A DNA stretch of 64,000 nucleotides from Sphingomonas sp. CCH21-G11 (GTDB lineage Bacteria; Pseudomonadota; Alphaproteobacteria; Sphingomonadales; Sphingomonadaceae), in contig NZ_LSHX01000056.1 of assembly GCF_001555965.1 (NCBI RefSeq), positions 94,122-158,121 of the forward strand. The letters run 5' to 3'. Made by a program: the position numbers and the translations under genes. Under the pieces are notes generated by a model that worked only from the letters and a program-made list of their open reading frames with translations, did no database searches and was not told the DNA's origin. Shown here in pieces: positions 10,306 through 19,856 of the stretch (the stretch's first letter is position 1; each line of letters opens with the position of its first letter).

Positions 10306-10326
10306 TAACGGGAGATGGATGCAACG

Positions 10327-11922
10327 ATGCTTGGATCGATGCAGGATTTCGAGCTGCGGATCATGCGGCTGGTCGATCATGCCGAACGCGAGCATGGCAC
10401 GCGCGAGATCGTCAGCCGCTGGGCCGACGGAAGCGAGACCCGGACCGATTGGGCCGGCATCGCACGCGATTCGCGCCGCCTCGCCAGCATGCTCACACGG
10501 CTGGGGATGAAGCCGGGCGATCGCATCGCGACGCTAGCGATGAATCACAGCCGGCACCTGGTCACCTGGTACGGGGCGATCGGCATGGGTGGGATCGTCC
10601 ACACCGTCAATCCGCGCCTGTTCGAGGATCAGCTCGCCTATATCGTCAACCATGCCGAGGATCGCGTGCTGTTCTATGACCGCGCTTTCCAACCGCTGGT
10701 CGACAAGCTGAAGCCGCAATGGCCGACCATCGAACATTATGTCGTGTACGACAGCGACGGCCCCGACGGGTTCGAGGCGCTGATCGCGGAGGGCGACGAC
10801 GGCTTTGTATGGGTCGAGGGCGACGAGCGCGATCCGTGCATGCTGTGCTATACAAGCGGCACGACCGGCAACCCGAAGGGCGTGGTCTACACCCATCGTT
10901 CCTCGATGATCCACGCGATGGCGGCGCTTCAGCCTTCGGTCTTCGACCTGTCGTCGCGCGCGGTGGCGATGCCGATCGTGCCGATGTTCCACGCGGTCGG
11001 CTGGGGCCTGCCCTTTTCGACCCCCGCGGTCGGCGCCAAGCTGGTCTTTTCCGCGATCAACGATCCGGCGGTGCTGTGCGAGTTGATGAACCGCGAACGC
11101 GTGACGCATTCGGCGGGCGTGCCGACGGTGTGGTTCGCCATGTTCCAGCACATGGATGCGGCGGGAGTCGCGCCAGAGCATCTTCAGCTCGTCACCATCG
11201 GCGGCTCGGCGGCACCGCGCTCGATGATCGAGCGGCTGATGCGGATGGGAATCCGCGTCAATCACGCCTGGGGCATGACCGAAACCTCGCCGATCGGCAC
11301 GATCGGCGCGCGCTCGGTCGACTGGGACGAATTGAGCTTCGACCAGCAGGTCGGCCAGGTGGTCCGGCAGGGCCGCGTGCCGTTCGGCGTCGAGTTGCGC
11401 ATCGTTGACGACGAAGGCGTCGTGCAGCCGCGCGACGGTGAATCGTCGGGGCGGCTCCAGATCCGTGGGCCATGGATCATCAAGCAATATTTCCAGGATG
11501 CGGGCGGACCGTGCCTGAGCGCCGACGGCTGGTTCGACACCGGCGATGTCGCGGTGCTCCACCCCGACGGCACGATGCACATCACCGATCGTGCCAAGGA
11601 CGTGATCAAGTCGGGTGGCGAGTGGATCAGCTCGGTCGAGCTCGAAAACGCCGCGGTCGGCTGTCCCGGCGTGGCGGAGGCCGCCGCGATCGGGGTCTAC
11701 CACCCGAAATGGGAGGAACGGCCGCTGCTGCTGGTGGTCCGCAAGCCCGGCTCCGACGTGACCCCGGAACAGGTCAGCGCCTATCTGGCTCGCCACGTTG
11801 CGAAATGGTGGCTGCCCGACGAAATCCTTTTCGTCGATCAATTGCCCCACACCGCGACCGGCAAGCTGTTGAAGACCGCGCTGCGCGCGCAGTACAAGGA
11901 TTACAAGCTCGCCGCCGCTTGA
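10327..11922 (+). CDS. Fatty acyl-CoA ligase (AMP-forming, AlkK-like)
   Basis: About 531 residues. It activates fatty acids to acyl-CoA through an acyl-adenylate. The AMP/ATP loop is [16 protein letters not shown] (about residues 175-190). The adenine-binding region has GMTETSP, followed by GWFDTGDVA and a C-terminal [13 protein letters not shown] hinge, with the catalytic lysine in [11 protein letters not shown]. This pattern fits medium- or long-chain acyl-CoA ligases such as AlkK. GGAG at 10311 touches the ATG at 10315, so the in-frame ATG at 10327 is the better start. The chain length used cannot be read from the sequence. Confidence 0.88.
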   Translation: MLGSMQDFELRIMRLVDHAEREHGTREIVSRWADGSETRTDWAGIARDSRRLASMLTRLGMKPGDRIATLAMNHSRHLVTWYGAIGMGGIVHTVNPRLFEDQLAYIVNHAEDRVLFYDRAFQPLVDKLKPQWPTIEHYVVYDSDGPDGFEALIAEGDDGFVWVEGDERDPCMLCYTSGTTGNPKGVVYTHRSSMIHAMAALQPSVFDLSSRAVAMPIVPMFHAVGWGLPFSTPAVGAKLVFSAINDPAVLCELMNRERVTHSAGVPTVWFAMFQHMDAAGVAPEHLQLVTIGGSAAPRSMIERLMRMGIRVNHAWGMTETSPIGTIGARSVDWDELSFDQQVGQVVRQGRVPFGVELRIVDDEGVVQPRDGESSGRLQIRGPWIIKQYFQDAGGPCLSADGWFDTGDVAVLHPDGTMHITDRAKDVIKSGGEWISSVELENAAVGCPGVAEAAAIGVYHPKWEERPLLLVVRKPGSDVTPEQVSAYLARHVAKWWLPDEILFVDQLPHTATGKLLKTALRAQYKDYKLAAA

Positions 11923-11964
11923 GGCGGGGGATCAGGTCGGATCACTGCACGTTAGGGGACTGCC

Positions 11965-12612
11965 ATGCCGCAAACCCGCAGCCGTGCCGCCAGGCGCGAC
12001 TGGTCGAGCATTCCGATCGACCAGATCATCGACCGTGAATTCGGCCTCAACACCGAACTGCGCAACGGCACGGCGGCCTATGTCTGGATGTTCCGCGAGT
12101 TTGAACGGACCGGCGATCCGGCCCTGTTTCTCGAGCGGCTGCTCGACCAGGTCGGCGCGCAGTATCGCGCCAATGGCCAACCTGGCGCGCAGCTGCTGAC
12201 CTTTGGCGACGGCAGCTGCAACTACCTGTTCGATTTTACGCGCAGCCGCGTCGCGATGGTCTGGGGCGTGAGCCGACCCGCGGCGCCGGGGACCCGCGAC
12301 GATGCCTATCACGCCGGTTATCCGCGCGCCGCCGACGGTTTTGACAAGGGGCACGCGTGGTCGCACGCCCAGGGCGGGCGCGAAGGCGGGCCGAACTATT
12401 TCCAGCAGACCCGGCGGCTCAACCAGGCGCGATCGGACAATGGCCGATTGTGGCGCGCGATCGAAATGTTCCTGGCCGCCCATGCCGGGACGTCGGCATT
12501 CATCCGATTGATCTATGCAACGGGCAATTCGGGCGACGTCCCCGATGACGTCGAATACGGCATCCTGTCCGGCGAGGGCCAGTTTCGCGCGGTGCAGTTC
12601 CCCAATCGCTGA
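11965..12612 (+). CDS. Putative DNA/RNA non-specific endonuclease-like protein
   Basis: 215 residues, no signal peptide. The central part reads GFDKGHAWSHAQGG (about residues 124-137), then GGPNYFQQTRRLNQ, then LWRAIEMFL. This order, D-x-GH, then G-G, N-x3-Q, N and a W-R-x-x-E helix, resembles the His-Asn-(Glu) catalytic core of the DNA/RNA non-specific endonuclease (beta-beta-alpha metal) fold, where the GH histidine is the general base. The N-terminal ~120 residues are not recognised. It has neither a secretion signal nor an obvious immunity partner; the next gene is a convergent radical SAM protein. Function is uncertain. Confidence 0.45.
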   Translation: MPQTRSRAARRDWSSIPIDQIIDREFGLNTELRNGTAAYVWMFREFERTGDPALFLERLLDQVGAQYRANGQPGAQLLTFGDGSCNYLFDFTRSRVAMVWGVSRPAAPGTRDDAYHAGYPRAADGFDKGHAWSHAQGGREGGPNYFQQTRRLNQARSDNGRLWRAIEMFLAAHAGTSAFIRLIYATGNSGDVPDDVEYGILSGEGQFRAVQFPNR

Positions 12613-13683
12613 TCAGAACAGCTCGCCCTGCGCGCCCGCGGGCGGGCGGAACAGGTCGGTGCGCAATTCGATCCGTTCGGCGTCGAGCCCCAGCTTGCGC
12701 GCGGCGATGTGGAAACGCGTGCGGAGCAGCGCCGCCCAGGGACCTTCGCCGCGCATTCGTGAGCCGAAACGGGGATCATTGTCTCGGCCGCCGCGCAACG
12801 CGTGGATGATCGCCATCACCTTGCCGGCGCGATCCGGAAAATGCGTGTCGAGCCATGCGCGAAACAGCGGCGCGACTTCATGCGGCAACCGGACCGGAAT
12901 GAACGACGTCGCCCGCGCCCCCGCTTCGGCCGCGCGCGCCATCAGCGCCTCCATCTCATGATCGGTCACCGCGGGGATGACGGGTGAAATCGAAACCTGC
13001 ACGGGCACGCCCGCGTCGGCAAGCAGCCGCACCGCACGCAGCCGCCGCTCCGGGTGGGGTGCGCGCGGTTCGATCGTCATCGCGATGGCGGGGTCGAGCG
13101 ACGTGACCGAGACCATCACCGCGGCCAGCCCCTTCGTCGCCATCGGGCCCAGCAGGTCGATGTCGCGCAGGATGCGGTCGGACTTGGTCGTGATCGTCAC
13201 GGGGTGGTCGCAGGCCGCCAGCACCTCCAGGCAGGCCCGCGTGATCCGCCACTCGTTCTCGATGGGCTGGTATGGATCGGTGTTGGTGCCGAAAGCAATC
13301 GGGCGACACGTATAGCCCGGCCGCCTCAGTTCGTCGCGCAGCAGCCGCGCTGCGTCGGGCTTGGCGAACAGCCGCGTTTCGAAATCGAGACCGGGCGACA
13401 GGTCGAGAAACGCGTGGGTCGGCCGCGCGAAACAGTAGATGCAGCCATGCTCGCATCCACGATAGGGGTTGATCGAACGGTCGAACGGCACATCGGGCGA
13501 TTGATTGCGGGTCAGGATCGTGCGGGGCGTCTCCACCGTCACTTCCGTGCGCAGGCGGGGTGGATCGCCATCGATCACGCCGCGCGCGTCGCGCCAGTCG
13601 CCGTCTTCTTCATGCTGGGGCAGGCCGAAGCGCATGCTCGCCCGGTTGAGCGTGGCACCGCGGGCGGGGCGCACTTTGGTCAT
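12613..13683 (-). CDS. PA0069-family radical SAM protein (SPL-like)
   Basis: About 356 residues. The radical SAM cluster motif is visible as CEHGCIYC (CX3CX2C), with the family context NPYRGCEHGCIYCFARP. TIM-barrel elements follow, such as FGTNTDPYQPIE and TITTKSDRILRD. The family resembles spore photoproduct lyase but its reaction is not established. The start MTKVRPARGATLN at 13683 is preferred to an ATG two codons upstream. It ends against the endonuclease-like gene, tail to tail. Confidence 0.88.
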   Translation of the reverse strand: MTKVRPARGATLNRASMRFGLPQHEEDGDWRDARGVIDGDPPRLRTEVTVETPRTILTRNQSPDVPFDRSINPYRGCEHGCIYCFARPTHAFLDLSPGLDFETRLFAKPDAARLLRDELRRPGYTCRPIAFGTNTDPYQPIENEWRITRACLEVLAACDHPVTITTKSDRILRDIDLLGPMATKGLAAVMVSVTSLDPAIAMTIEPRAPHPERRLRAVRLLADAGVPVQVSISPVIPAVTDHEMEALMARAAEAGARATSFIPVRLPHEVAPLFRAWLDTHFPDRAGKVMAIIHALRGGRDNDPRFGSRMRGEGPWAALLRTRFHIAARKLGLDAERIELRTDLFRPPAGAQGELF

Positions 13684-13738
13684 TGCCAATCTGTAGGAGG
13701 CGCGTCAGAACATATCAAGAACAATTTGGAGGTCATCG

Positions 13739-14083
13739 ATGGCGCGGCTGAACTATCTCGAACTGCCGGTCGGCAATCTGCCGGGGCTCAAATATTTCTA
13801 TGGCGAGGCGTTCGGATGGCGTTTCACCGACTTCGGGCCGAGCTATGCCGCGACCACCACGGGCGATGTCGACATCGGATTGGATGGTGATCCGGAAACC
13901 CAGGTGAAGGCGATGCTGCCCGTCATCGGGGTCGACGATCTCGAGGCCGCGCAGGCGCGCGTAGAGCAGGCGGGCGGGTCGGTGACCGTGCCGATCTTCG
14001 CCTTTCCCGGCGGGCGGCGGTTTCATTTCCGCGATCCGCACGGCCATGAACTGGCGGTGGCGCAGACCGACGCGGAAAGTTGA
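13739..14083 (+). CDS. VOC-family (glyoxalase/dioxygenase-fold) protein
   Basis: 114 residues, a single-domain member. The start MARLNYLELPVGNLPGLKYF and the end RRFHFRDPHGHELAVAQT are the two halves of a beta-alpha-beta-beta-beta VOC module, which dimerises around a metal site. Substrate is unknown. A clear GGAGG stands 8 bases before the ATG. It lies divergent from the radical SAM gene. Confidence 0.85.
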   Translation: MARLNYLELPVGNLPGLKYFYGEAFGWRFTDFGPSYAATTTGDVDIGLDGDPETQVKAMLPVIGVDDLEAAQARVEQAGGSVTVPIFAFPGGRRFHFRDPHGHELAVAQTDAES

Positions 14084-14145
14084 GCTTGCGCCGCGGCAGT
14101 CCGTCGCCAATGATGCCGGAAATAATATAGGTTCATGGGGTTGGG

Positions 14146-14718
14146 ATGAGAGTTGCGCGGATGCCGCGGGCGATGCTCGCGACGTTTTTGGTCATGGGCG
14201 GGGGTGCGACCCCGGCGCTGGCCAAGGACGAGACGCTATGCCGCGCGGGCTTCGTCTGCGCCAGCTATCCGGAGGGCGTGCTGCGCGCGATGACCGATGC
14301 TGGCCTGACCGCCAAGCTGGGCGTCGACCGCCAGGGCGATCCGTCGATCGAAGGCGAAGGTGCCGGATACAAGTTCGACGTGTTCTTTTACGGCTGCGAG
14401 AACAAGAAGCAGTGCGATTCGCTTCAGTTCCAGGTCTCGTTTTCGGCATCGCCCGAACTCGACACCGAATTCGCCAACAAATGGAACGTCAGCAAGCGGT
14501 TCCTGCAGGCCGGAATTCGCGAAAACGGCGTGCTCGCGTTCAGCTATGACCTGACCACCGTCGGCGGCGTCAGCGCCGACAATTTCGACGACGTGCTGGT
14601 GTGGTGGCAGGTGATGCTGGACGAAGTCGGCAATTTCTTCGATGCGAACCGGCCAAAGTACGAAAAACCGGCCGATGCGCCGGCTGCCGATCCGGTCGTG
14701 ACGCCGACGGCATCCTGA
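14146..14718 (+). CDS. Secreted YbjN-domain protein
   Basis: 190 residues. A signal peptide (about 1-26, ending TPALA) predicts export to the periplasm. The rest matches the YbjN fold: EGVLRAMTDAGLTAKLG, then FQVSFS, NKWNVSKRFLQAG and LTTVGGVSADNFDDVL. YbjN proteins have been linked to stress responses but have no known enzyme activity. An acidic Pro/Ala-rich tail follows the domain. A VOC gene precedes it on the same strand. Confidence 0.7.
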   Translation: MRVARMPRAMLATFLVMGGGATPALAKDETLCRAGFVCASYPEGVLRAMTDAGLTAKLGVDRQGDPSIEGEGAGYKFDVFFYGCENKKQCDSLQFQVSFSASPELDTEFANKWNVSKRFLQAGIRENGVLAFSYDLTTVGGVSADNFDDVLVWWQVMLDEVGNFFDANRPKYEKPADAPAADPVVTPTAS

Positions 14719-14773
14719 CGCGACGCCCAAAGCGAGCCGGCGCGCGCCAACCCTGTAACGAACGAAGCCGACC

Positions 14774-14910
14774 TAGAGCCTGATGACGTTAGATCGAGGC
14801 GCGCTCTAACGGCTTTCTCGTCGCCCCGGCCTCATGCCGGGGTTCACCGTGCCGCGCAGTCCCGCAGTTGCGATGTGTCGCCCCGTGGGCCCGGCACAGG
14901 GCCGGGGTGA
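14774..14910. repeat. Intergenic palindromes, REP-like
   Basis: Between the convergent YbjN and moaB genes lie three inverted repeats: TAGAGC...GCTCTA (14774-14808), CCCCGGC-N5-GCCGGGG (14824-14842), and CCCGGC-N5-GCCGGG (14890-14906) followed by GTGACG. The last two share the CCCGGC/GCCGGG core and the GTCGCC or GTGACG flanks of the repeats near 54.1 and 56.5 kb. They may also stop transcription from both sides. Confidence 0.6.
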
Positions 14911-14942
14911 CGAAAGTCGATTCCGTGCAAAGCCATCATGCT

Positions 14943-15470
14943 TCAGCGTTCGCGCAGGCGGGGCATCAGATCGACGAAGTTGCAGGGTCGAAAGCGGCTG
15001 TCGAGCTGATCCTTGAGGATCATGTCCCACCCGTCCTTCACCGCGCCGGTCGATCCCGGCAACGCGAAAAGATAGGTGCCACGCGCGACCGCGGCACAGG
15101 CGCGCGACTGGATCGTCGACGTGCCGATCGTCTGATAGCTGAGCCAGCGGAACAGCTCGCCAAAGCCGGGAATCGGTTTGTCCTGCACCAGTTCGACCGC
15201 CTCCGGCGTGACATCGCGTCCAGTGACGCCGGTGCCGCCGGTCGAGATCACGCAATCGATCGCCGGATCGTCGATCCAAGCGGTCAGCCGCGCGACCAGT
15301 GCCGGCACATCATCGCGGACGATGTCACGCGCGGCCACGACATGCCCGGCTGCCTCAATTCGCGCAACGAGCGTGTCGCCCGACCGGTCGTCGGCGGGCG
15401 TGCGGGTGTCGGAAACGGTCAGGACGGCGATGCGGACGGGAAGAAACGCGCGGTCGGGATCAACGGGCAC
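14943..15470 (-). CDS. moaB: Molybdenum cofactor biosynthesis protein B
   Basis: 175 residues. MoaB-type proteins belong to the MogA/MoeA family and adenylylate or bind molybdopterin. The molybdopterin-binding core shows [18 protein letters not shown], and the end of the fold shows [15 protein letters not shown]. It overlaps the upstream transglycosylase by 11 bases and is last in a three-gene operon. Confidence 0.9.
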   Translation of the reverse strand: MPVDPDRAFLPVRIAVLTVSDTRTPADDRSGDTLVARIEAAGHVVAARDIVRDDVPALVARLTAWIDDPAIDCVISTGGTGVTGRDVTPEAVELVQDKPIPGFGELFRWLSYQTIGTSTIQSRACAAVARGTYLFALPGSTGAVKDGWDMILKDQLDSRFRPCNFVDLMPRLRER

Positions 15471-17253
15471 CGGTCGCGCTGCCCGCCCGTGTCCCGCGCG
15501 TCTTGCTGATGCGCACCGCCTTCTCGCCCGGCAGGCCGGGAAATTTCGGCCAGAGGCCCTGCGCGAGCGCGGCGCGGCTGGCCGACGCCTTGCCCTCCTT
15601 GCGCTCGTACATCCAGTAGTTGCGCAGCACCGTCATCACATAGCCCCGCGTTTCCCAGTACGGGATGCTCTCGATATAGAGGAGCGGGTCGCCGTTATCG
15701 TGGGTCTGCACATTCCACGCCTCGACCGGCGAGGGGCCGGCATTGTAGGCCGCGATCACCTTGGGCAGCAGGCCCTGGGTCGCGGCCATGTCGCGCAGCT
15801 TTTCAAGATAGCTTTGCCCGACCTCGATATTGGTGGACGGCCGGGCGAGTGCCGACCGGTCGATCGTCACGCCGCGCGCCCGCGCGATGTCGGTGGCGGC
15901 CGCCGGCATGATCTGCATGAGCCCGAACGCGCCCGCCGGGCTGACGATATCCGCATCGAACCGCGATTCCTGCAGAGCGTGGGCATAGACCAGCGCCTTG
16001 TCGACACGCCAGCCGCCGTCGGGCGTCCAGTTCGGCGCGGGGTAGCGCGCCTCGACCGCCGGGCTCGCGCCGGGCGGGCAATATTGCGCGAGCCATAATT
16101 GCGTCTGGGGCAGATTGAGCGTCCCGGCCAACCGGCTGAGTGCGGCGAAATCGCGCACGTCGCCGATCTTGGCCTGGTGGCGCAGGACGCGATCGGCGAG
16201 CGCGGTTTCGTCGATCTCGATCAGTGCCGACGCGACCTGAACGTTGATCAGCGCGCCGAGCGCGTGCCAGTCGGCGGTCATCGCGTCAGCGGTCCTGACG
16301 GGCGCGTCGTCCATGCCGAGCGCATGGCGCGCGAGCAGGCCGTAAAAGGTCTCGCCATATTGCGACGCGCTCTGCAACCGCGCCTGCACCAGTTCGGGAT
16401 GACCACAGGCGATGTCGGCGCGCGACGCCCAATACAGGCCGGCCGATCGCATTTCGGAGTGCGTCGCGCGCTGGGCGACCGACTGGAACGCCGCCTGCGC
16501 CGCGCCGCAATCCTGTTGCCGCCACGCCGCCAGGCCGTCGACCCAGTCGGCCTGTGCGACCCAGTCGCCTTCGCCACGCCGGGCGCGTGCCGCCATCCGG
16601 CGCGCATTGGCGTCGTCGCCGGCGGTGTAATAAATCCACGCGACGCGCTGCGCCCATTCGGCCCGCGCCTCCGGCGTCAGGTCGCCGTCGCGCGTATCGA
16701 GCAGCGCCTCGGCCGCGGCGCCGTCGTCCGCCTTGATATGGGGGCGCATCGCCACGGCGAGCTCGGCGGCGGCCGCGTCGCTCTTGACCGATTTCAACCG
16801 CGCGCGCACCGGTGCGCCACCGACCCAGACCAGCTTTTGCTCGGCGGGGAGCGGCGGCAAATCCTCGATACCGCGGCTTTTGGCCAGCCGGGCAAGCTGT
16901 GCGGCATGGGGCAGTTCGGGCGCCAGCGCGACGAGCTCGGCCAGCGCCTGTCCCGCCGCCTTGGGCGAATTGCGCGCGGTATAAAGCTCCGCCCGCGCGA
17001 TCGAATGGAGCAGACCGGGCTTCGTTGCGTCGAGCAACAATTGCGCATCGGCCCAGCGTTCGGCGCGGATCGCCGCGAACACCTTACGATAATTGAGCCG
17101 TGCGGCGTCGTCGAGCAGCACCGGCAGCCGGGGCGCGCGGGCGGCGGCGGATACGGCAGCCGACGGAGACGACGGTGCCGCCGCGTCGCGCGCCTGCGCG
17201 GCGACCGGAAGCATCAATGTCGCCAAGGCAACTGCGAACGAAATCCTCATCAC
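15460..17253 (-). CDS. Soluble lytic murein transglycosylase (Slt family)
   Basis: 597 residues with a signal peptide (about 1-22, ending VAAQA). It cleaves peptidoglycan glycan strands in the periplasm and forms 1,6-anhydro-muropeptides. A long helical Ala-rich region (about 40-400) resembles the Slt superhelical U-domain. The C-terminal SLT domain has the catalytic glutamate at about residue 429 in HALQESRFD, then [10 protein letters not shown] and [13 protein letters not shown]. The ATG overlaps the stop of the UDG-like gene (ATGA), and the 3' end overlaps moaB. Confidence 0.93.
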   Translation of the reverse strand: MMRISFAVALATLMLPVAAQARDAAAPSSPSAAVSAAARAPRLPVLLDDAARLNYRKVFAAIRAERWADAQLLLDATKPGLLHSIARAELYTARNSPKAAGQALAELVALAPELPHAAQLARLAKSRGIEDLPPLPAEQKLVWVGGAPVRARLKSVKSDAAAAELAVAMRPHIKADDGAAAEALLDTRDGDLTPEARAEWAQRVAWIYYTAGDDANARRMAARARRGEGDWVAQADWVDGLAAWRQQDCGAAQAAFQSVAQRATHSEMRSAGLYWASRADIACGHPELVQARLQSASQYGETFYGLLARHALGMDDAPVRTADAMTADWHALGALINVQVASALIEIDETALADRVLRHQAKIGDVRDFAALSRLAGTLNLPQTQLWLAQYCPPGASPAVEARYPAPNWTPDGGWRVDKALVYAHALQESRFDADIVSPAGAFGLMQIMPAAATDIARARGVTIDRSALARPSTNIEVGQSYLEKLRDMAATQGLLPKVIAAYNAGPSPVEAWNVQTHDNGDPLLYIESIPYWETRGYVMTVLRNYWMYERKEGKASASRAALAQGLWPKFPGLPGEKAVRISKTRGTRAGSATGAR

Positions 17254-17981
17254 TCAAAACCCCCGGCCAGCAACTGCAGGTCTTGCCACGTCTCGGCCTT
17301 GAAGTGCCGGCGTTGCAGCAGCAGTCGCGGGTGTGGAACACCAATGGCGGAAACTATCCGATCGTTAGGGTTAAGCGTACGCAAACGACCCCAGCGCGCA
17401 GGGGCGTCTGCCCCGACAAACGCACGGCTCACCGATTGTCCGAGCAAAAGCGCATGTTTCGCGGGGAGCAATGCCAGGTGATGCTGGGCAAGGCGACCCA
17501 GCCGATCAACCTGTTCGACGCTCAGATGATCGCCCAACGGCCGGGTCCAGCACAGCGGCACGACGAGCGTATTTTGACGCGAACGTCCGATCGCGCGCAG
17601 CATCGCGTCGAACAGCCGGCCCGCGGCGCCGGTCAGAATCTCGCCGTCGCGATCATCGGCATCGGGATGATCGGTGAAGACGACGAGCGGGGCATCGACC
17701 GGCCCGTGCGGTGCAAAACGCGGGCCGGGCCACGCCGCCTCCGGCGCGGACGGGCCGACGCGCCAGGCGAGAAACGCCGGGAGATCGCCGGGAAAGTCGG
17801 GGTCGACGCGGTCATCGGCGGCGGGGGTCGGCAAGGTCGGGGCCGGCGCGCCCACCCGGCCGAACCAGTCGCGCGGATCGTCCGCGACCAGCGTATCGAC
17901 GCCGGCGTCGATCCACCAGTCGAGCGCCGCCGCGGCGGTTACCCGCCAATTCCCGTGTTGCTCCGCTCCCATCCGCTTCAT
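17250..17981 (-). CDS. Uracil-DNA glycosylase superfamily-like protein
   Basis: About 243 residues from the ATG at 17981 (an ATG at 17972 is also possible). The C-terminal half has the layout of family 4/5 uracil-DNA glycosylases: a strand, VVFTDHPDADDRDGE, TGAAGRLFDAML and a late HP motif (IGVPHPRLLL). In typical members the first motif reads GEAPG and carries the catalytic residue; here it reads TDHPD, so activity is uncertain. The N-terminal WWIDAGVDTLV segment is common in sphingomonad versions. First gene of the operon with slt and moaB. Confidence 0.6.
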   Translation of the reverse strand: MKRMGAEQHGNWRVTAAAALDWWIDAGVDTLVADDPRDWFGRVGAPAPTLPTPAADDRVDPDFPGDLPAFLAWRVGPSAPEAAWPGPRFAPHGPVDAPLVVFTDHPDADDRDGEILTGAAGRLFDAMLRAIGRSRQNTLVVPLCWTRPLGDHLSVEQVDRLGRLAQHHLALLPAKHALLLGQSVSRAFVGADAPARWGRLRTLNPNDRIVSAIGVPHPRLLLQRRHFKAETWQDLQLLAGGFE

Positions 17982-17993
17982 AAGGTGCGAAGC

Positions 17994-18008
17994 TGACGAA
18001 AACGTCAA
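17994..18008. promoter_or_regulatory. Inverted repeat, candidate LiuR/MerR-type operator
   Basis: TGACG-AAAA-CGTCA (17994-18007) lies in the gap between the divergent UDG-like gene and the ETF:ubiquinone oxidoreductase gene. On the minus strand it reads TTGACGTTTTCGTCAG. That shares the first eight bases and the CGT of the other half with the dyad in front of the MerR gene (59610-59625). Confidence 0.4.
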
Positions 18009-18115
18009 TTCCTCCGGAGGTGCGGGAGGATCAGGCGTGGCCGGGCTGCGACGAGGGCGTCTGTCTCTTGCCGCACCGCCGCCCCTGACAACGGATTGGC
18101 GTCGAGGAGAATGGA

Positions 18116-19771
18116 ATGAGCGAACGCGAATCAATGCCCTATGACGTGGTGATCGTCGGTGGCGGCCCCGCCGGGCTCTCCGCCGCGATCCGGCTGAAGC
18201 AGCTGGCGACCGGGCAGGGGCGGGAACTCTCGGTCTGCGTGCTCGAAAAGGGGTCGGAGATCGGCGCGCACATCCTGTCCGGGGCGGTGATTGATCCGAT
18301 CGCGCTCGACGAGCTGCTGCCCGAATGGCGCGACATGGGGTGTCCGCTCGCCGCGACGCCGGTGACCGAAAACCACCATTGGATATTGAGCGAGACCGGC
18401 AAGCGCGAGTTCCCGCACTTCCTGCTACCCGGATTCATGCACAACAAGGGCTGCTATACCGGCTCGCTCGGCAATCTCTGCCGCTGGCTTGCCGAACAGG
18501 CCGAGGGCATGGGCGTCGAAATCTTTCCCGGTTTCGCCGCCGCCGAAGTGCTGTTCAACGACGATGGGTCGGTCAAGGGCGTCGCGACCGGCGACATGGG
18601 CATCGCGCGCGACGGCACGCGCAAACCCGATTATCAGCCGGGCCTCGAACTCCATGCCCGCTACACTTTCTTTGCCGAGGGGGTCCGCGGTCACCTGTCC
18701 AAGCAGCTGATGCGTCAGTTCGATCTGCGCGCGAACTGTGACCCGCAAGTCTATGGAATCGGGATCAAGGAGCTGTGGGACATTCCGCCGGAAAACCATG
18801 TGCCGGGACGCGTGATCCACAGCCAGGGCTGGCCGCTGAGCGAGGGCGCGAACGGTGGCGGCTTCCTCTATCATCAGGCGAACAACCAGGTCGCGTTGGG
18901 CTTCGTCACCTGGCTCAACTATTCCAACCCGCACCTCTCGCCCTTCCACGAAATGCAGCGGTGGAAGACGCATCCGGCGATCGCGGCGATCCTGAAGGGC
19001 GGCAAGCGCGTCAGCTATGGCGCGCGCGCGATCAATGACGGCGGCTGGCAGTCAGTGCCCAAGCTGGTCTTCCCCGGCGGTGCGCTGATCGGCTGTTCGG
19101 CGGGATTCGTGAACGTGCCGCGGATCAAGGGCACGCACACCGCGATGAAGACGGGTATGATGGCCGCCGAGGCTGCCTTTGCCGCGGTCGCCGCCGACCG
19201 GCGCGGCGACGAGCTGACCGCGTACAGCGAGGCTTATGAGGCGAGCTGGGTGTACAAGGAGCTGTTCCAGGTCCGCAACGTCGTCCCGCTGGTCAAGAAA
19301 TATGGCGACACGATCGGCACGGGCCTTGCGGGCGTCAACATGTGGGCGGAGAGCCTGGGGCTGAAGATGCCGTTCACGATGCACCACCATCCCGACCACG
19401 AGAGCCTGTGGCGCAAGGATCTGGCGAAGAAGATCGACTATCCCAAGCCCGACGGGGTGCTGACCTTCGATCGCCTGTCCTCGGTGTTCGTTTCGAACAC
19501 CAACCATGAAGAGGACCAGCCCGTTCACCTGACGCTGAAGGACCCGGACGTACCGATCCGCCACAACCTGCCGCTCTATGACGAGCCGGCGCAGCGTTAC
19601 TGCCCGGCGGGCGTCTATGAAGTGGTGGGCGAGGACGCGGGCGAGCCGAAATTCGTGATCAACGCGCAGAATTGCGTCCACTGCAAGACGTGCGACATCA
19701 AGGACCCGACCCAGAACATCAACTGGGTCGTGCCGGAGGGCGGGGGAGGGCCGAACTATCCCAATATGTAA
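18116..19771 (+). CDS. Electron-transfer flavoprotein:ubiquinone oxidoreductase
   Basis: 551 residues, the family's normal length. It passes electrons from reduced ETF, and so from acyl-CoA dehydrogenases, to ubiquinone at the inner membrane. The N-terminus has a FAD-binding motif (VIVGGGPAGLSAAIRLKQL). The C-terminal 4Fe-4S cluster is marked by RYCPAGVYE and NCVHCKTCDIKDPTQNINW. A membrane-associating ubiquinone region lies between. It supports the five acyl-CoA dehydrogenases later in the window. A dyad about 105 bases upstream may be a regulator site. Confidence 0.96.
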   Translation: MSERESMPYDVVIVGGGPAGLSAAIRLKQLATGQGRELSVCVLEKGSEIGAHILSGAVIDPIALDELLPEWRDMGCPLAATPVTENHHWILSETGKREFPHFLLPGFMHNKGCYTGSLGNLCRWLAEQAEGMGVEIFPGFAAAEVLFNDDGSVKGVATGDMGIARDGTRKPDYQPGLELHARYTFFAEGVRGHLSKQLMRQFDLRANCDPQVYGIGIKELWDIPPENHVPGRVIHSQGWPLSEGANGGGFLYHQANNQVALGFVTWLNYSNPHLSPFHEMQRWKTHPAIAAILKGGKRVSYGARAINDGGWQSVPKLVFPGGALIGCSAGFVNVPRIKGTHTAMKTGMMAAEAAFAAVAADRRGDELTAYSEAYEASWVYKELFQVRNVVPLVKKYGDTIGTGLAGVNMWAESLGLKMPFTMHHHPDHESLWRKDLAKKIDYPKPDGVLTFDRLSSVFVSNTNHEEDQPVHLTLKDPDVPIRHNLPLYDEPAQRYCPAGVYEVVGEDAGEPKFVINAQNCVHCKTCDIKDPTQNINWVVPEGGGGPNYPNM

Positions 19772-19856
19772 TCGCGTTCGCCCGGCCGGACTTGGGCTGA
19801 TCCTCGCGCTCGCGGGGTTCGGCGCGCTGCCCGCGCATGCCGACAATATCCGGACA

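Noticed and set aside
6745..10395. A 1216-residue open frame antisense to dnaE
   Set aside because: Arg/His-rich composition with no domain, lying exactly opposite a perfect DnaE; a high-GC shadow.
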